Assembly: GCA_003021975.1 (NCBI GenBank)
Contig: PXRR01000008.1
Span: 1 to 51,109 of the forward strand
Origin: Halobacteriales archaeon QS_5_70_17
GTDB taxonomy: Archaea > Halobacteriota > Halobacteria > Halobacteriales > Haloarculaceae
Direction: 5' to 3'
DNA: 51,109 bases
A program made the position numbers and the translations under genes. This document shows positions 1-8,854 of this stretch, one piece after another; positions within the stretch are counted from its first letter, which is position 1, and the number at the start of each line of letters is the position of its first letter. The notes beneath the pieces are model-generated. The model had not been told where the DNA came from. It made no database searches and saw only the letters and a program-made list of their open reading frames with translations.

Positions 1-1259
1 GCCACGACGATGTCCGCGTGGAGCGCGAGCGTCGCCCCGCCGATCAGAACCGTCCCGGTCGGCTGGCCGAGGTACGTGACGAACACGCCCAGCCCGAGCA
101 GCCCGTACACCACGGACGGGACGCCCGCGAGGTTCGAGATGTTGACGTCGACGAGCCGCTTGAACCGGTTGTCGGGGGCGTACTCCTCCAGGTAGACGGC
201 GGCGCCGACCCCGAGCGGGAACGACAGCATAGCGACGGTAACCATCAGCAGGATCGATCCGCCGATCGCCGGGTAGAGCCCGGCGTTCTCGGCGGTGCTG
301 CTGTGGGAGTTCGTGAGGAACTGCCAGTCGACCCACGACTGCGGCCCGGCGAAGCCGACGGCGTCGACGGCTGCGGCCCCGAGCAGCGCCCCGCCGATGA
401 TCGTTCCCGCGAGCACGAGGCCCGGGCGCTCGTACGGCCGGACGGCGCCGCCCCCGGCGTAGGTCGCGGCGGGGACGACCGCGATCGACGCCAGGACCGT
501 CGCCGGCATGGGATCGACGCCGATCGCCGGCCCGACGAACGCGCTGGCGGCGATTCCCGCCAGCGCCGCTCCCCCGGCGGCCAGCCCCGCCCGGCGGCCG
601 CCGATCCGGGCGGCGTAGGCCCCGGCGACCGCGGCGACGACCGCTCCGAGGGTCACCGTGATCATCATCCAGTCGGTCGGGACGAAGGGGAGTCCGAGGA
701 CGACCGTCGCGAGACTGGGGACCACCTGGGGGACTCCCAGGGCCGCGCCGACGAACCCCGGGAGGCCGAACAGCGAGACGTAAAACAGTGCGACCGTCAC
801 GAGAGCCCGTGTGAGGAAGGACAGCCGGCCGGAGGCGCGTTGCAGGCCGACCACCAGCGCGGCGGGGACGACGAGCGCGAGGACGTACGCGAACCACGTC
901 AGCGGCGCGAGGATGTCGACGAAGATCATGGCGGCCCCGCCGGCGAACATGAGGCCCACGATCAGCGCGCCGACGACCGTCAGGCCGAACTTCACCGCCG
1001 CGACGCTGCGCGCGACGGCGGCGAGGTAGGCGGCGACGGCGACGGTCGGGACCACGAGCGTCAGGAAGAAGGTGAGGTGCCAGCCGGGGTCGGCGGTCAG
1101 CGGCTGGATGGCGTCGTTGGCGACGTAGACCAGCAACACGGCGAGCGCGACGATCCCGACGAGCGCCGCCGCCAGCAGCGCGTACCGGAAGACGATCCCG
1201 GCGGTCCGGCTGACCTGTCCGAACCCGCTCGCGTACTCGCCGTCGGTTTCGGCTGCCAT
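1..1259 (-). CDS. pstA: Phosphate ABC transporter permease PstA (3' end outside window)
   Basis: Inner-membrane permease of the high-affinity phosphate importer. About 420 residues are visible from the ATG at 1259; the C-terminus lies beyond base 1. Residues 1 to about 300 form a long hydrophobic N-terminal part with many membrane segments. The conserved PstA core then starts, with TVAMLSFPLGVGAAVYLEEY near residues 340-360, followed by the NISNLAGVPSVVYG-type segment. Bacterial PstA is usually near 290 residues, so the N-terminal extension is long. The start is one base after the pstC stop, so the two are co-transcribed. PstB and PhoU would be expected beyond the left edge. Confidence 0.9.
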   Translation of the reverse strand, partial: MAAETDGEYASGFGQVSRTAGIVFRYALLAAALVGIVALAVLLVYVANDAIQPLTADPGWHLTFFLTLVVPTVAVAAYLAAVARSVAAVKFGLTVVGALIVGLMFAGGAAMIFVDILAPLTWFAYVLALVVPAALVVGLQRASGRLSFLTRALVTVALFYVSLFGLPGFVGAALGVPQVVPSLATVVLGLPFVPTDWMMITVTLGAVVAAVAGAYAARIGGRRAGLAAGGAALAGIAASAFVGPAIGVDPMPATVLASIAVVPAATYAGGGAVRPYERPGLVLAGTIIGGALLGAAAVDAVGFAGPQSWVDWQFLTNSHSSTAENAGLYPAIGGSILLMVTVAMLSFPLGVGAAVYLEEYAPDNRFKRLVDVNISNLAGVPSVVYGLLGLGVFVTYLGQPTGTVLIGGATLALHADIVV

Positions 1260-1260
1260 C

Positions 1261-2223
1261 TCAGTACTCCTCCCGGTAGCGCTGTGCGACGAGGTCGCTG
1301 ACGATGTTCATGACGAGGGTGATGACGAACAGGGTGAGGCCGATCGCGAAGAGGCTCCGGTAGGCCAGTCCGCCCCCGGTGACGTCGCCGGTGAGCAACT
1401 GGACCATCGCGGCGGTCATCGGCAGTCCGCCCTCGAGGTAGGCGGCGGGGTTCAGCGGGTTGTGGAACTCCGCCTGCGACCCGGCGGCGATGGTGACGGC
1501 CATCGTCTCGCCGATGGCCCGCGAGAGCGCGAGGATGAACGACGAGAAGATCCCCGACAGGGCGGCGGGGACGACGATCCCCGTCGAGACGTCGAACTTC
1601 GTGGCCCCCATCCCGTAGCCGGCCTGCCGGAGTTCGTCCGGGACGGCGGACATGGCGTCCTCGCTGATCGAGGCGACCATCGGGATGATCATGATGCCGA
1701 CGACGATGCTCGCCGACAGCAGGTTGAACGTCCCCATGTTCGGGAAGAGCGTCCGCTTCAGCGCGGGGGTGATGTAGACGAGCGCGAAAAAGCCGTAGAC
1801 GACCGTCGGGATCCCGGCGAGGATCTCCAGGGCGGGTTTCAGCACCGAGCGCACCTGCGCGCTGGCGTACTCGCTGAGGTAGATGGCCGTCGCGACGCCC
1901 AGCGGCAGTGCGATGATCGCCGAGCCGATCGTCACCATCAGCGTCGCGGAGACCAGCGCGAGCACGCCGAACTCCTGGTTGTTGATCTGCCAGTTGGTAC
2001 CGGTGAGGAACTCGACGACCGAGGCGGTCGGCCCCTCGATGCCGACCAGCGGCGCGGTCGCCGAGAAGAACTTCGCCGCCTCCGTGACGAGCAGAACCAC
2101 GATGCTGACCGTCGTCGCGATCGAGAGCACCGCGCAGAGGAAGAAAAACGACCGCGTCAGGAGCTCGGGCGGGGCGTTCTCGGTGTTTTGAGTCAGGTCG
2201 TCCGCCAGGTCGTCCGTGCTCAT
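1261..2223 (-). CDS. pstC: Phosphate ABC transporter permease PstC
   Basis: A 320-residue permease that pairs with PstA to form the phosphate channel. It has an N-terminal membrane segment (about residues 25-50), a periplasmic-side region, and a BPD_transp_1 core from about residue 75 with PLGVATAIYLSEYA and GIPTVVYGFFALVYITP. The cytoplasmic coupling (EAA-like) loop is seen at about residues 195-215 (DELRQAGYGMGATKFDV). RAIGETMAVTIAAG is typical of PstC. It lies 53 bases downstream of pstS and one base upstream of pstA, in one operon. Confidence 0.95.
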   Translation of the reverse strand: MSTDDLADDLTQNTENAPPELLTRSFFFLCAVLSIATTVSIVVLLVTEAAKFFSATAPLVGIEGPTASVVEFLTGTNWQINNQEFGVLALVSATLMVTIGSAIIALPLGVATAIYLSEYASAQVRSVLKPALEILAGIPTVVYGFFALVYITPALKRTLFPNMGTFNLLSASIVVGIMIIPMVASISEDAMSAVPDELRQAGYGMGATKFDVSTGIVVPAALSGIFSSFILALSRAIGETMAVTIAAGSQAEFHNPLNPAAYLEGGLPMTAAMVQLLTGDVTGGGLAYRSLFAIGLTLFVITLVMNIVSDLVAQRYREEY

Positions 2224-2276
2224 TGAGTGTGTTGGGGTTCGGTGGATCGGCGAAAAAGCTCTTCGCTAGGGCCGCG

Positions 2277-3353
2277 TCAGCCCTGTGCCTCGTCGATGGC
2301 CTGCTGGAGCTTGTTCATCTGCTCTTCCTGCTGGCTGTCGTCGAGGGGGACGTAGCCGACCGCCTGGGCGACGATCTCTTGGCTCGTCGCGTTCTCGATC
2401 CAGAACTTGGCGAACTCGGCGACGTGTTCCTCGGCCAGCGACTGCTTCGCGGGGTAGGTGAACAGCGGCCGCGAGAGGGGCTTGTACTCGCCGGCCTTCG
2501 CCGTCTCCAGGGAGGGTTTCACGCAGCCGCCGCCCCCCGACTGGTTGTCGATGCCCAGCGCCTTCACAGCGTCCTTGTTCTCGCTGTAGTAGGCGAACCC
2601 GAGATAGCCCATCGCGTGCTTCGAGCCCTGCACGCCCTGGACGATGGTGCGGTCCTGCTCGGTCGCGGAGTAATCCTGGCGGTGGCTGGGACCCTCCTCG
2701 CCGAGGACCGCCCCGATGAAGTAGTCGTAGGTCCCGGACGCGTCGGAGGGACCGTACAGCTCGAGGTCCTCGTCGGGCCAGTCGGAGTTGATGTCGCTCC
2801 ACTTCTGGGGTTTGGTCTCGGCCGACCAGATCTGCTTGAGCTGTTCGACGGTGAGGCAGTCGATCCAGTCGGCCTCGTTGTTGACGACGACCGTCAGCGC
2901 GTCCGTCGCGACCTGCAACTCGACGGGCGTGACGTCGTTCTGCTCGCACTGGGCCTTCTCCTCTTCCTTGATCGGCCGCGAGGCGTTGTTGAAATCCGTC
3001 CGCCCGGGACAGAAGTGGTTCGCGAAGCCGCCCCCCGAGCCGGTCGACTGGACGTTGATGTTCACGTCCGGGTGTTCCTGCTGGAACCGCTCGGCCATCG
3101 CCGTCGCGAGCGGGAACACCGTCGAGGAGCCGGCGATGTCGATGGTCCCCGAGAGTTCGCCGCTCCCGCTGCTGTTTCCGCTGTCGTTTCCGCTACCGCT
3201 CCCGTTTCCGTCACCGCCGCCCTCACCGCCACCGCCGTCACTACCGCCGGCTCCTTCGTTGCTCGTACAGCCGGCGAGCGCCAGTGCCCCCACGGCACCG
3301 GACGCGGTCAGAAATCTACGCCGCGAGACCGGACCGGACGGTTCGTCCATCAT
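2277..3353 (-). CDS. pstS: Phosphate-binding lipoprotein PstS
   Basis: Extracytoplasmic phosphate receptor of the Pst importer, 358 residues. The N-terminus has a twin-arginine motif (SRRRFLTASG) followed by a lipobox (LALAGC), so it is probably Tat-exported and lipid-anchored. A Gly/Ser/Asn-rich linker of about 45 residues follows, then the PBP fold beginning GTIDIAGSSTVFPLATAMAE. Phosphate-binding-type motifs include STGSGGGF and TDFNNASRPI, and later SDASGTYDYF. It is the first gene of the minus-strand pst operon and has an AT-rich promoter directly upstream. Confidence 0.96.
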   Translation of the reverse strand: MMDEPSGPVSRRRFLTASGAVGALALAGCTSNEGAGGSDGGGGEGGGDGNGSGSGNDSGNSSGSGELSGTIDIAGSSTVFPLATAMAERFQQEHPDVNINVQSTGSGGGFANHFCPGRTDFNNASRPIKEEEKAQCEQNDVTPVELQVATDALTVVVNNEADWIDCLTVEQLKQIWSAETKPQKWSDINSDWPDEDLELYGPSDASGTYDYFIGAVLGEEGPSHRQDYSATEQDRTIVQGVQGSKHAMGYLGFAYYSENKDAVKALGIDNQSGGGGCVKPSLETAKAGEYKPLSRPLFTYPAKQSLAEEHVAEFAKFWIENATSQEIVAQAVGYVPLDDSQQEEQMNKLQQAIDEAQG

Positions 3354-3395
3354 CGCCTGTCTCTCGCCCCGAACGGAGTATGAAGCTTGCGAATT

Positions 3396-3412
3396 GAGTA
3401 TATATTTTCTCC
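3396..3412 (-). promoter_or_regulatory. Promoter of the pst operon
   Basis: An AT-rich run (TATATATTTT on the plus strand, 3399-3408) lies about 45-55 bases before the pstS ATG. Read on the minus strand it is a good archaeal TATA box. The whole 3390-3475 stretch is much more AT-rich than the rest of the window, as expected for a strongly regulated promoter. Phosphate-responsive control is inferred from the operon, not from a motif I can name. Confidence 0.55.
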
Positions 3413-3541
3413 GTATTTACTGCTATCATCCGGTACAACTATAGTAGTATACGTACGGCTACCGAGCTATGCTATGCGAGATTGTCACACGGGACGGGCG
3501 GTCGCCGACCGTGAGCAGTCGGTACTGGCGGTCCTGTGTCG

Positions 3542-4120
3542 TCAGCCGTTGTAGATGGCTCGCTCGACGTCGCCATCGACGGTGACGCCCGCCGCGCAGA
3601 CGGCGTGCTCGAACTCGTGGTCGTAGACCTCGTGGGCTACTTCCGCAGCGTCGTCGGCGTCGAGCGCGAACGGTTCGGGCGCGTCGCGCTCGTAGGTCGC
3701 CACCAGCGTCGGCGCCTCGACGGCCCGCACGAGCAGCGCGTCCCGTCGGACCGTCCCGACGTGGGCGCTCTCGGCGCCGACGACCCCCGCGATCCGGGGT
3801 GTGTCGTAGTCGTCTTTCTCGTAGTCCAGCGCGAACAGTCCCGAGACGAGCGCGTCGCGTGCCGGGTAGCCAAGCGCCAGTTTCTCCGCGACGGGATCGA
3901 CGTGCGAGCCGTTGCCCACGACCGCTCGCGGTCCGTCGCGCTCGGCGACCCTGAGGCAGTTGTACGAGATGTAGGGGTTGTCCGACGGCGGGGCGTCGGC
4001 GGTCGGGACGACGGTGAGCGTCCCGTCGCGCTCGGCGATCTGGCGGTTGGGGAACGACCGCGAGGAGACCCGGTAGGCGCCGATCCCCGGGCCGACGACG
4101 ACGAAGCGTCCGACGTACAT
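3542..4120 (-). CDS. purO: Archaeal IMP cyclohydrolase PurO
   Basis: Catalyses the last step of inosine monophosphate synthesis, cyclising FAICAR to IMP; archaea use PurO in place of the bacterial PurH domain. The protein is 192 residues from the ATG at 4120 ([12 protein letters not shown]). A GTG three codons upstream (4129) is also possible, but the PurO family normally starts at MYVGRF. Family-typical segments seen are [32 protein letters not shown] and [24 protein letters not shown]. It stands alone between the pst promoter and the tRNA gene. Confidence 0.93.
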   Translation of the reverse strand: MYVGRFVVVGPGIGAYRVSSRSFPNRQIAERDGTLTVVPTADAPPSDNPYISYNCLRVAERDGPRAVVGNGSHVDPVAEKLALGYPARDALVSGLFALDYEKDDYDTPRIAGVVGAESAHVGTVRRDALLVRAVEAPTLVATYERDAPEPFALDADDAAEVAHEVYDHEFEHAVCAAGVTVDGDVERAIYNG

Positions 4121-4178
4121 GTGCGACACCGCGGTCCCGGCCTACCTACCGCTGTCGGTCCGGCGCGAACCACGACGC

Positions 4179-4186
4179 TTTAATAT
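4179..4186 (+). promoter_or_regulatory. TATA box of tRNA-Gln
   Basis: TTTAATAT begins 34 bases before the first base of the tRNA, the usual archaeal spacing for transcription starting a few bases upstream of the mature 5' end. Confidence 0.65.
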
Positions 4187-4212
4187 CCGGACCGCGTTCC
4201 TCCGATGCGCAC

Positions 4213-4285
4213 AGTCCATTGGGGTAGTGGCCAATCCTGTTGCCTTCTGGGGGCAACGACCCTGGTTCGAATCCAGGATGGACTA
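4213..4285 (+). tRNA. tRNA-Gln, anticodon CTG
   Basis: A full cloverleaf can be drawn. The acceptor stem AGTCCAT (4213-4219) pairs with ATGGACT (4278-4284), and A at 4285 is the discriminator. The D arm has GGGTAGTGG. The anticodon stem TTGCC/GGCAA (4240-4244 and 4252-4256) closes a 7-base loop TTCTGGG, giving anticodon CTG for the Gln codon CAG. The T arm is CCTGG TTCGAAT CCAGG (4261-4277). CCA is not encoded and there is no intron. A one-base-shifted fold would give a 9-base anticodon loop, so the CTG assignment is preferred. Confidence 0.93.
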
Positions 4286-4367
4286 CTCCTCCGGACCGTT
4301 CGGATCCTCGAGCCGCAGGTATCGAACCGGCTCCGGCGGTGAGACAGCGTATCTGAGGCGGCCCGCT

Positions 4368-4391
4368 GACAGCGCGTCCTACCGCGCTGTC
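4368..4391. repeat. Perfect 9-bp inverted repeat downstream of tRNA-Gln
   Basis: GACAGCGCG (4368-4376) and CGCGCTGTC (4383-4391) are exact inverted copies around a 6-base loop. Ten bases later a second stem, CCCCGG (4401-4406) with CCGGGG (4414-4419), follows. The stretch 4286-4539 carries no convincing gene. These could be RNA hairpins of the tRNA trailer, a terminator-like structure or a small RNA; none can be named from sequence. Confidence 0.5.
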
Positions 4392-4539
4392 GCTCCTCGG
4401 CCCCGGGTTGCGTCCGGGGACCACTACCGCTGGATGCCTCCTATCGGCACCCGTCAGGGCGGTCACGACGGATCCCATCCCGGGGAAATCCCGTCACACC
4501 GGCTCCGGGAATCGACGACGGTACGCGTCCACGTGGCCA

Positions 4540-6015
4540 TCACCCCAGCCAGTCGGCGAACGTCCCGGTCCTCTCGGCCCGGCGGGCGTACTCCCGCTGC
4601 GTCCCCTCGATGGCCGTCCGGAGGTCCGCGCCGTCGTCGAACCGCTCGCGAACCGCCCGCCGCTTCCACTCGCCCGGGGCCGTCCGGGCGTTCCAGCGCG
4701 CTTCTACGGGTGCGAGCAAGTCCTCGAGGCGGTCGGGGCCGACGCCCCGGTCGCCGAGGCCGCGGCGGGCGAGTTCGAATACCTCCTCGTAGACGACCGC
4801 CGGGTCGGTCGTTCGTGCCCCGTCGCGGGTGACCCAGGCGAGGTCGGCGTCGAACCCGTCCCGCGCCGCGGCGTACAGCGACTCCCTCGCGGCCGACCAC
4901 GGCAGCGTCGGCAGGGGATGGTCGGTCGCGACGACGCCGTGGAGCAGGCCACAGACCAGCGCCTGTAGCCCGAGCACGTCGGCCACGGTGGGCTGGGCGG
5001 GCAGGGGCCGGTACTCGATGCGCGGCCCCTCGGGCCCGAGGATCGGCCGGATCCACCGCCAGCACGTCCCCTGCTTGTACAGCAGTTCCCAGTACTCGTC
5101 GGCGAACCCCTCCCGGGGTCCCTCCTCGACCCACTCGCGCAGGTACGGCGCGCACCGCCGGTCTTCGAGCAGGCGGTCGACGACGTCCGCCGGCGCGTCG
5201 ACGTCGTCGGGGAACCGGACCTTCCCCGGTTCGCGGACGTTCATCGCCTCGAAGACGGGGACGCGCAGTTCCGCCGTGCCGTCGAGGACGGTCCCGGCGT
5301 CGGCGTCGTCGTAGAGGTCCGCCGGGAGGAACGGCGAGTTGGTCGCCAGCGCGAGCACCGGCCCCGCGGTCCGCAACGCGGCGTTGAAATACCGGTGGAA
5401 CTCGTCGGTCGGGACCTGCAGGTGGACCTGCATCGACGTGGCGAGCGACTCGACGAGGATGGTGGGGAAGGTCCGCGTACAGCCGGGGACGTTCAGTTCG
5501 ACCGGTCCGCCCGCGGTGATGTCGGCGTTGAGCGCGTAGTACCGCGGCTCGGCCGCCATGTTCGTCGGACACACCACGCCGTGCTCGCAGTCGACGGCCG
5601 TCAGATAGGCCGCCGTTCCCTCCGACGGCGGGATCGCCCAGTGGCCGTCGGTGACGAACCGACGCCCGCCCCAGGCGAACGCCCGCCGCACCCGGGCCAT
5701 CTGCTCGGCGAGCGTCCGGGTCTGCTCGTCGAGGCCGCCGGGCCCGAACTCCGTCGCGGGCGTGTTCAGTTCGGCGTTGTGTCGACCGAGTTCCCGCTCA
5801 CAGACCGACTCGAACGCCGATTCGGGGACGGCCGCGAGCCGATCGTCGGCGTCGACCGCGACTCCCTCCAGTTCGAGGCCGACGCGGAAGCCTCCCTCGA
5901 ACCGCCCCTGGGCGAACGCTTCGCGGAGCGACTCCGCCTGCGCCTGCACCCGCCGCTCGAACTCCTCGTGAGTCTCCTCCCGCCGCGTCCTCCGGACGAG
6001 GTCCCCGGCGTCCAT
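4540..6015 (-). CDS. GCS2-fold (glutamate-cysteine ligase 2 / YbdK-like) protein, paralogue A
   Basis: A 491-residue protein whose motifs follow the GCS2 carboxylate-amine ligase fold in order. These are [11 protein letters not shown] (about residue 45, the acidic metal-binding strand), [12 protein letters not shown] (about 80), SMQVHLQVP (about 195), [16 protein letters not shown] (about 220) and [13 protein letters not shown] (about 335). E. coli YbdK has LGIELE, ESMLELAT, HVHVG, SAASPY and EVRVMDTP at the corresponding places. GCS2 enzymes join the gamma-carboxyl of glutamate to an amine using ATP. The C-terminal 120 residues exceed the usual family length near 370. It is closest to paralogue B (10368-11972). 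The substrate is unknown. Confidence 0.8.
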   Translation of the reverse strand: MDAGDLVRRTRREETHEEFERRVQAQAESLREAFAQGRFEGGFRVGLELEGVAVDADDRLAAVPESAFESVCERELGRHNAELNTPATEFGPGGLDEQTRTLAEQMARVRRAFAWGGRRFVTDGHWAIPPSEGTAAYLTAVDCEHGVVCPTNMAAEPRYYALNADITAGGPVELNVPGCTRTFPTILVESLATSMQVHLQVPTDEFHRYFNAALRTAGPVLALATNSPFLPADLYDDADAGTVLDGTAELRVPVFEAMNVREPGKVRFPDDVDAPADVVDRLLEDRRCAPYLREWVEEGPREGFADEYWELLYKQGTCWRWIRPILGPEGPRIEYRPLPAQPTVADVLGLQALVCGLLHGVVATDHPLPTLPWSAARESLYAAARDGFDADLAWVTRDGARTTDPAVVYEEVFELARRGLGDRGVGPDRLEDLLAPVEARWNARTAPGEWKRRAVRERFDDGADLRTAIEGTQREYARRAERTGTFADWLG

Positions 6016-6180
6016 CGGTCTATATGACGGCTGTTAGCACATGAAACCTCGCACGGGCGCGGGCCGTCAGTCGAGGAGAGGGAGGGGACCCGCCGAACCG
6101 CCCGTCGAGACCGTCGCTACCTGACCGCGTCGGCTGGGGAACGCCACGCCGAGACGGCTCTCCATCGCGGCGTCGCCGAC

Positions 6181-6190
6181 CGTGGTTTAT
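6181..6190 (+). promoter_or_regulatory. TATA box for the GIDE-like gene
   Basis: GTGGTTTATTACC around 6181-6193 contains an AT-rich TATA-like core centred about 28 bases before the ATG at 6217, consistent with a leaderless transcript. Confidence 0.5.
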
Positions 6191-6216
6191 TACCTCTCCG
6201 CCCGCACGGCGACCGG

Positions 6217-7016
6217 ATGGCGGTCTCGATCCAAGTCGTGCCGCTCCCCGTGGCCGCCGCGTTCGGCGTCGCGGGCCCCGTTCTGTCCGGACTGGACGTT
6301 CGCGACGCCCTCTGGGCGCTTCGCTCCCGGCTCCGCCAACCGACTCCGGTCGGAGAACTGGCCGACGGCGCTCCGGTCGTCGTCAGCGGCGTGGCCAGGC
6401 GGGCCGACGCAGTCCTCGAAGCGCCGCTCTCGGAGCGGACCTGTCTCGCCTACGCCTGGCGCGTCGCGAACCTGCAGACCCGGCGGCGCTTCGACGGGGT
6501 GATCGGGACCTGGGGCCAGCGCGGCGGGAGCGGCCGCTCGGGGGTCCCGTTCCTCCTCGAGGACGACACCGGACGCGTCCTCGTCGATCCGGGCAGCGCC
6601 GACCTCGGCCTCATGGGAGAGTGGATCCGCGATCCGGCGAGCGATCCGACCGACCGGCGGGAGTCGGGACCCCGGGACCTGGCCGACGACCTGCTCGCCG
6701 TCGAGACGCACGGCCGCCGGTTCTACGAGGGCCGACTGGACGACGGCGAGACGGTCACGGTGCGGGGCCGGGTCGGGCCGGGCGAGTCGAGCGGGCTCGC
6801 GGTCGACGCCGGCCTCGTGACCGACGCGCGCCGGTGGCCGCGGCCGGTCGGACGCTCCGCCGGGCCGCGGTGTCGGCGGCGACGGGGCTGTTCGTCCTCC
6901 CGGTCACCGGCACCTTCGCGCTCGCGTCGCTGTGGCGGCGGCGGCCGCGGCTCTCGACGGTCCCGCCCGGCGGCGCTCGAACAGACGCCGGACCGCCCTG
7001 CGCCCGGGGCCGACGC
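6217..7016 (+). CDS. GIDE-like membrane protein with an apparent frameshift
   Basis: The first 208 codons look intact. A hydrophobic N-terminus is followed by PVVVSGVARRADAVLEAPLS, RTCLAYAWRV and FLLEDDTGRVLVDPGSADL, a pattern seen in archaeal homologues of the GIDE domain of mitochondrial E3 ligase MUL1. The homologous frame then moves at about 6838-6841. The +2 frame encodes LRRAAVSAATGLFVLPVTGTF, a C-terminal membrane segment, whereas the starting frame continues as Arg/Ser-rich nonsense to 7251, antisense to the cupin gene. One short indel explains the shift, but no good stop follows in the restored frame, so a second change is possible. It may be a pseudogene or a sequencing error. Confidence 0.6.
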
Positions 7017-7424
7017 TCAGAGCCGCTCGCCGTCGGGCAGGATCGTGTCTCCGAAGTTCTCGACGGTCCCGCCCGGCGGCGCGCCGACCATGACCCAGAC
7101 GTGGGTCTCGTCCTCGGTGTCGTTGCGGACGCTCCGCAGCGGGTCGGAACCGATCCGGACGACCCCGCCCTCGGGGACGTCGCGGACCTCGCCCTCGATC
7201 TCCACTCGACCGCCCGTCAGCGAGACGTACAGCTCCTCGTGGTCCTCGTGAGCGTGGGGCGTCGTCACGTCGCCCGGGTCCAGCGTCACGGTGTTGACCC
7301 GCATCTCGGTCGCGCCCAGCGCCTCGGTGAGCTTCCGGTGGGCGACGTCACTGGTGACGAACGTCTCTCGCTCGACGTCGGCCGGATCGACGACGGCGAA
7401 CTCCTCCGGGTCGGAGCCGGACAT
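7017..7424 (-). CDS. Small cupin-domain protein
   Basis: A 135-residue single cupin barrel. The metal-binding motif 1 is seen as TPHAHEDHEELYVSLTGG (residues about 58-75), with HxH and a downstream Glu. Motif 2 is weaker, near RNDTEDETHVWVMVG. The C-terminal part PPGGTVENFGDTILP is typical of haloarchaeal cupins that lack further domains. The start is the ATG at 7424; a longer in-frame extension upstream is antisense to the MFS gene and is not used. It is encoded 38 bases after the MFS gene on the same strand. Its ligand is unknown. Confidence 0.85.
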   Translation of the reverse strand: MSGSDPEEFAVVDPADVERETFVTSDVAHRKLTEALGATEMRVNTVTLDPGDVTTPHAHEDHEELYVSLTGGRVEIEGEVRDVPEGGVVRIGSDPLRSVRNDTEDETHVWVMVGAPPGGTVENFGDTILPDGERL

Positions 7425-7462
7425 GCGCGGGTCGTCGGTCCGGCGGGTGAAATATCCCCCGC

Positions 7463-8716
7463 TTACGCTCCCGGTTCCGCTCCCGTCCCCGGTTCCGGGG
7501 CGTACCACGCCAGCACCAGGCCGAGCAGTCCGAGACCGCCCGCGACGGCGAAGGCCGTCGCGTAGTTCGTCGCGCCGATGAGCGCCCCGGCGGCGATGGG
7601 GGCGACGAACGCCCCCGCCAGCCCGACGCTCGTCAGGAAGGCGACGGCGGTGGCGGCGACCTCCGGCGCGACCAGTTCCCGGACGTACGCGAACACGAGG
7701 CCGAGACAGAGCTGGACGGCGAAGCCGGCGACCAGCAGCGCCGCGACGACCGGCCAGACCGTCCGGAGGGCGGTGAACCCGGCGATCACGGGCGCCGCGA
7801 CGAGAAAGGAGAGCACGACGACGGGCCGCCGGCGCCCACCGAACAGCCGGTCCGAGAGGACGCCCCCCGAGATCCGCGAGAGCACGCCGACCGCCGGGAA
7901 CAGCGCGCTCAGCCCGCCGCTGACCGCCAGCGACAGCCCCAGCGACTCGGTGAGGTAGGAGGGCGCCCAGCTGTTGACGAACAGGTAGAGCCCGTAGCCG
8001 AGGAAGCCGACGCCGCCGACGGTCCACACCCGGCGGTCGGTGACGACTCGCCTGAGGTCCGCGGGGGTCGGGGTCGGCGTGTCCGTCGCCCGTCCCTGGC
8101 CGCGGCTGGCCGGCCAGAACAGCGCCAGTCCGAGCAGCGCCGTCGCGGCGAAGACGGGGAACACCGCGGGCCACCCGAACGCGTCGGCGATGACGGGGCC
8201 GGTCCCCTGTCCGACGGCGAAGCCGACGGGGCCGCTGGCGGTGAACGTCGCCACCGCCGTCGCTCGCCGGTCGGCGCCGAACGACCGACCGACGATGTCG
8301 ATGCCGGCGTTCCAGACGACGACGTACGCGACTCCGCCGAGCACCCGGGAGGCGAGCAGCGACCGGTAGGCCCCGGTGCTCGCGGCCCACCACCCCCAGA
8401 CGCCGGCGACCAGGAGCGCGCCGACGGCCGCCGCGGCCGCGTACCGCGAGTCCGTTCGGTCGAGTGCGATTCCGGCCGGCAGGCTCGTCATCACCGCTGT
8501 CCCGAACATCACGCCGACGAGCAGACCCGCGGCCGACGGACCGATCCCCAGCGACGAGCGGATCAGCGGGGTGACGCTGGCCGGGACGAGTTCGTACGCG
8601 CCCAGTGACGCCGACATGAGCACGCCGCCGCCGAGCAGTCCCCACCGCGCTCGCTCGCTCGCCGCCGTCCCCGTTCCACCCGTCGCCTCTGTCGGGCGTT
8701 CCTCGTGGCTCGACAC
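7463..8716 (-). CDS. Major facilitator superfamily transporter
   Basis: A 417-residue membrane protein with about 12 hydrophobic segments. The loop between helices 2 and 3 reads AGIALDRTDSRYAA, matching the MFS GxxxDR pattern, and RVLGGVAYVVVWNAG fits helix 4. The second half has the matching SGGVLSDRLFGGRRRP loop. The start is GTG at 8716; the first internal Met lies within helix 1, so a downstream start would destroy it. The substrate cannot be inferred. It is divergent from the HAD gene, sharing a 138-base intergenic region. Confidence 0.9.
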   Translation of the reverse strand: MSSHEERPTEATGGTGTAASERARWGLLGGGVLMSASLGAYELVPASVTPLIRSSLGIGPSAAGLLVGVMFGTAVMTSLPAGIALDRTDSRYAAAAAVGALLVAGVWGWWAASTGAYRSLLASRVLGGVAYVVVWNAGIDIVGRSFGADRRATAVATFTASGPVGFAVGQGTGPVIADAFGWPAVFPVFAATALLGLALFWPASRGQGRATDTPTPTPADLRRVVTDRRVWTVGGVGFLGYGLYLFVNSWAPSYLTESLGLSLAVSGGLSALFPAVGVLSRISGGVLSDRLFGGRRRPVVVLSFLVAAPVIAGFTALRTVWPVVAALLVAGFAVQLCLGLVFAYVRELVAPEVAATAVAFLTSVGLAGAFVAPIAAGALIGATNYATAFAVAGGLGLLGLVLAWYAPEPGTGAEPGA

Positions 8717-8854
8717 GCCGGAGCGGTTCTTCCGGTCGGCCCATCAACCTGTCGTGATCGGTGTGAGACCGGGCGGTCGTCCCTATCGGGTTCGGTGTCC
8801 GCGCGCGGCCCGGTCCCGCCGAGGAGCTATGTGCCTCCGCCCGGTGGTCGATCC

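Noticed and set aside
18-1301. A 427-codon plus-strand frame opposite pstA
   Set aside because: Its product is Arg/Asp/Gly-rich nonsense typical of the antisense of a GC-rich gene; the minus strand reads as a clear PstA.
4300-4480. A second tRNA on the minus strand, suggested by GGTAGTGG and GGTTCGATACC
   Set aside because: No acceptor stem or 7-base anticodon loop can be formed, and the T-arm bases do not pair.
7017-8747. A 576-codon frame that would fuse an Arg-rich domain to the cupin
   Set aside because: The upstream part is an out-of-frame reading of the MFS gene; the cupin has its own ATG at 7424.
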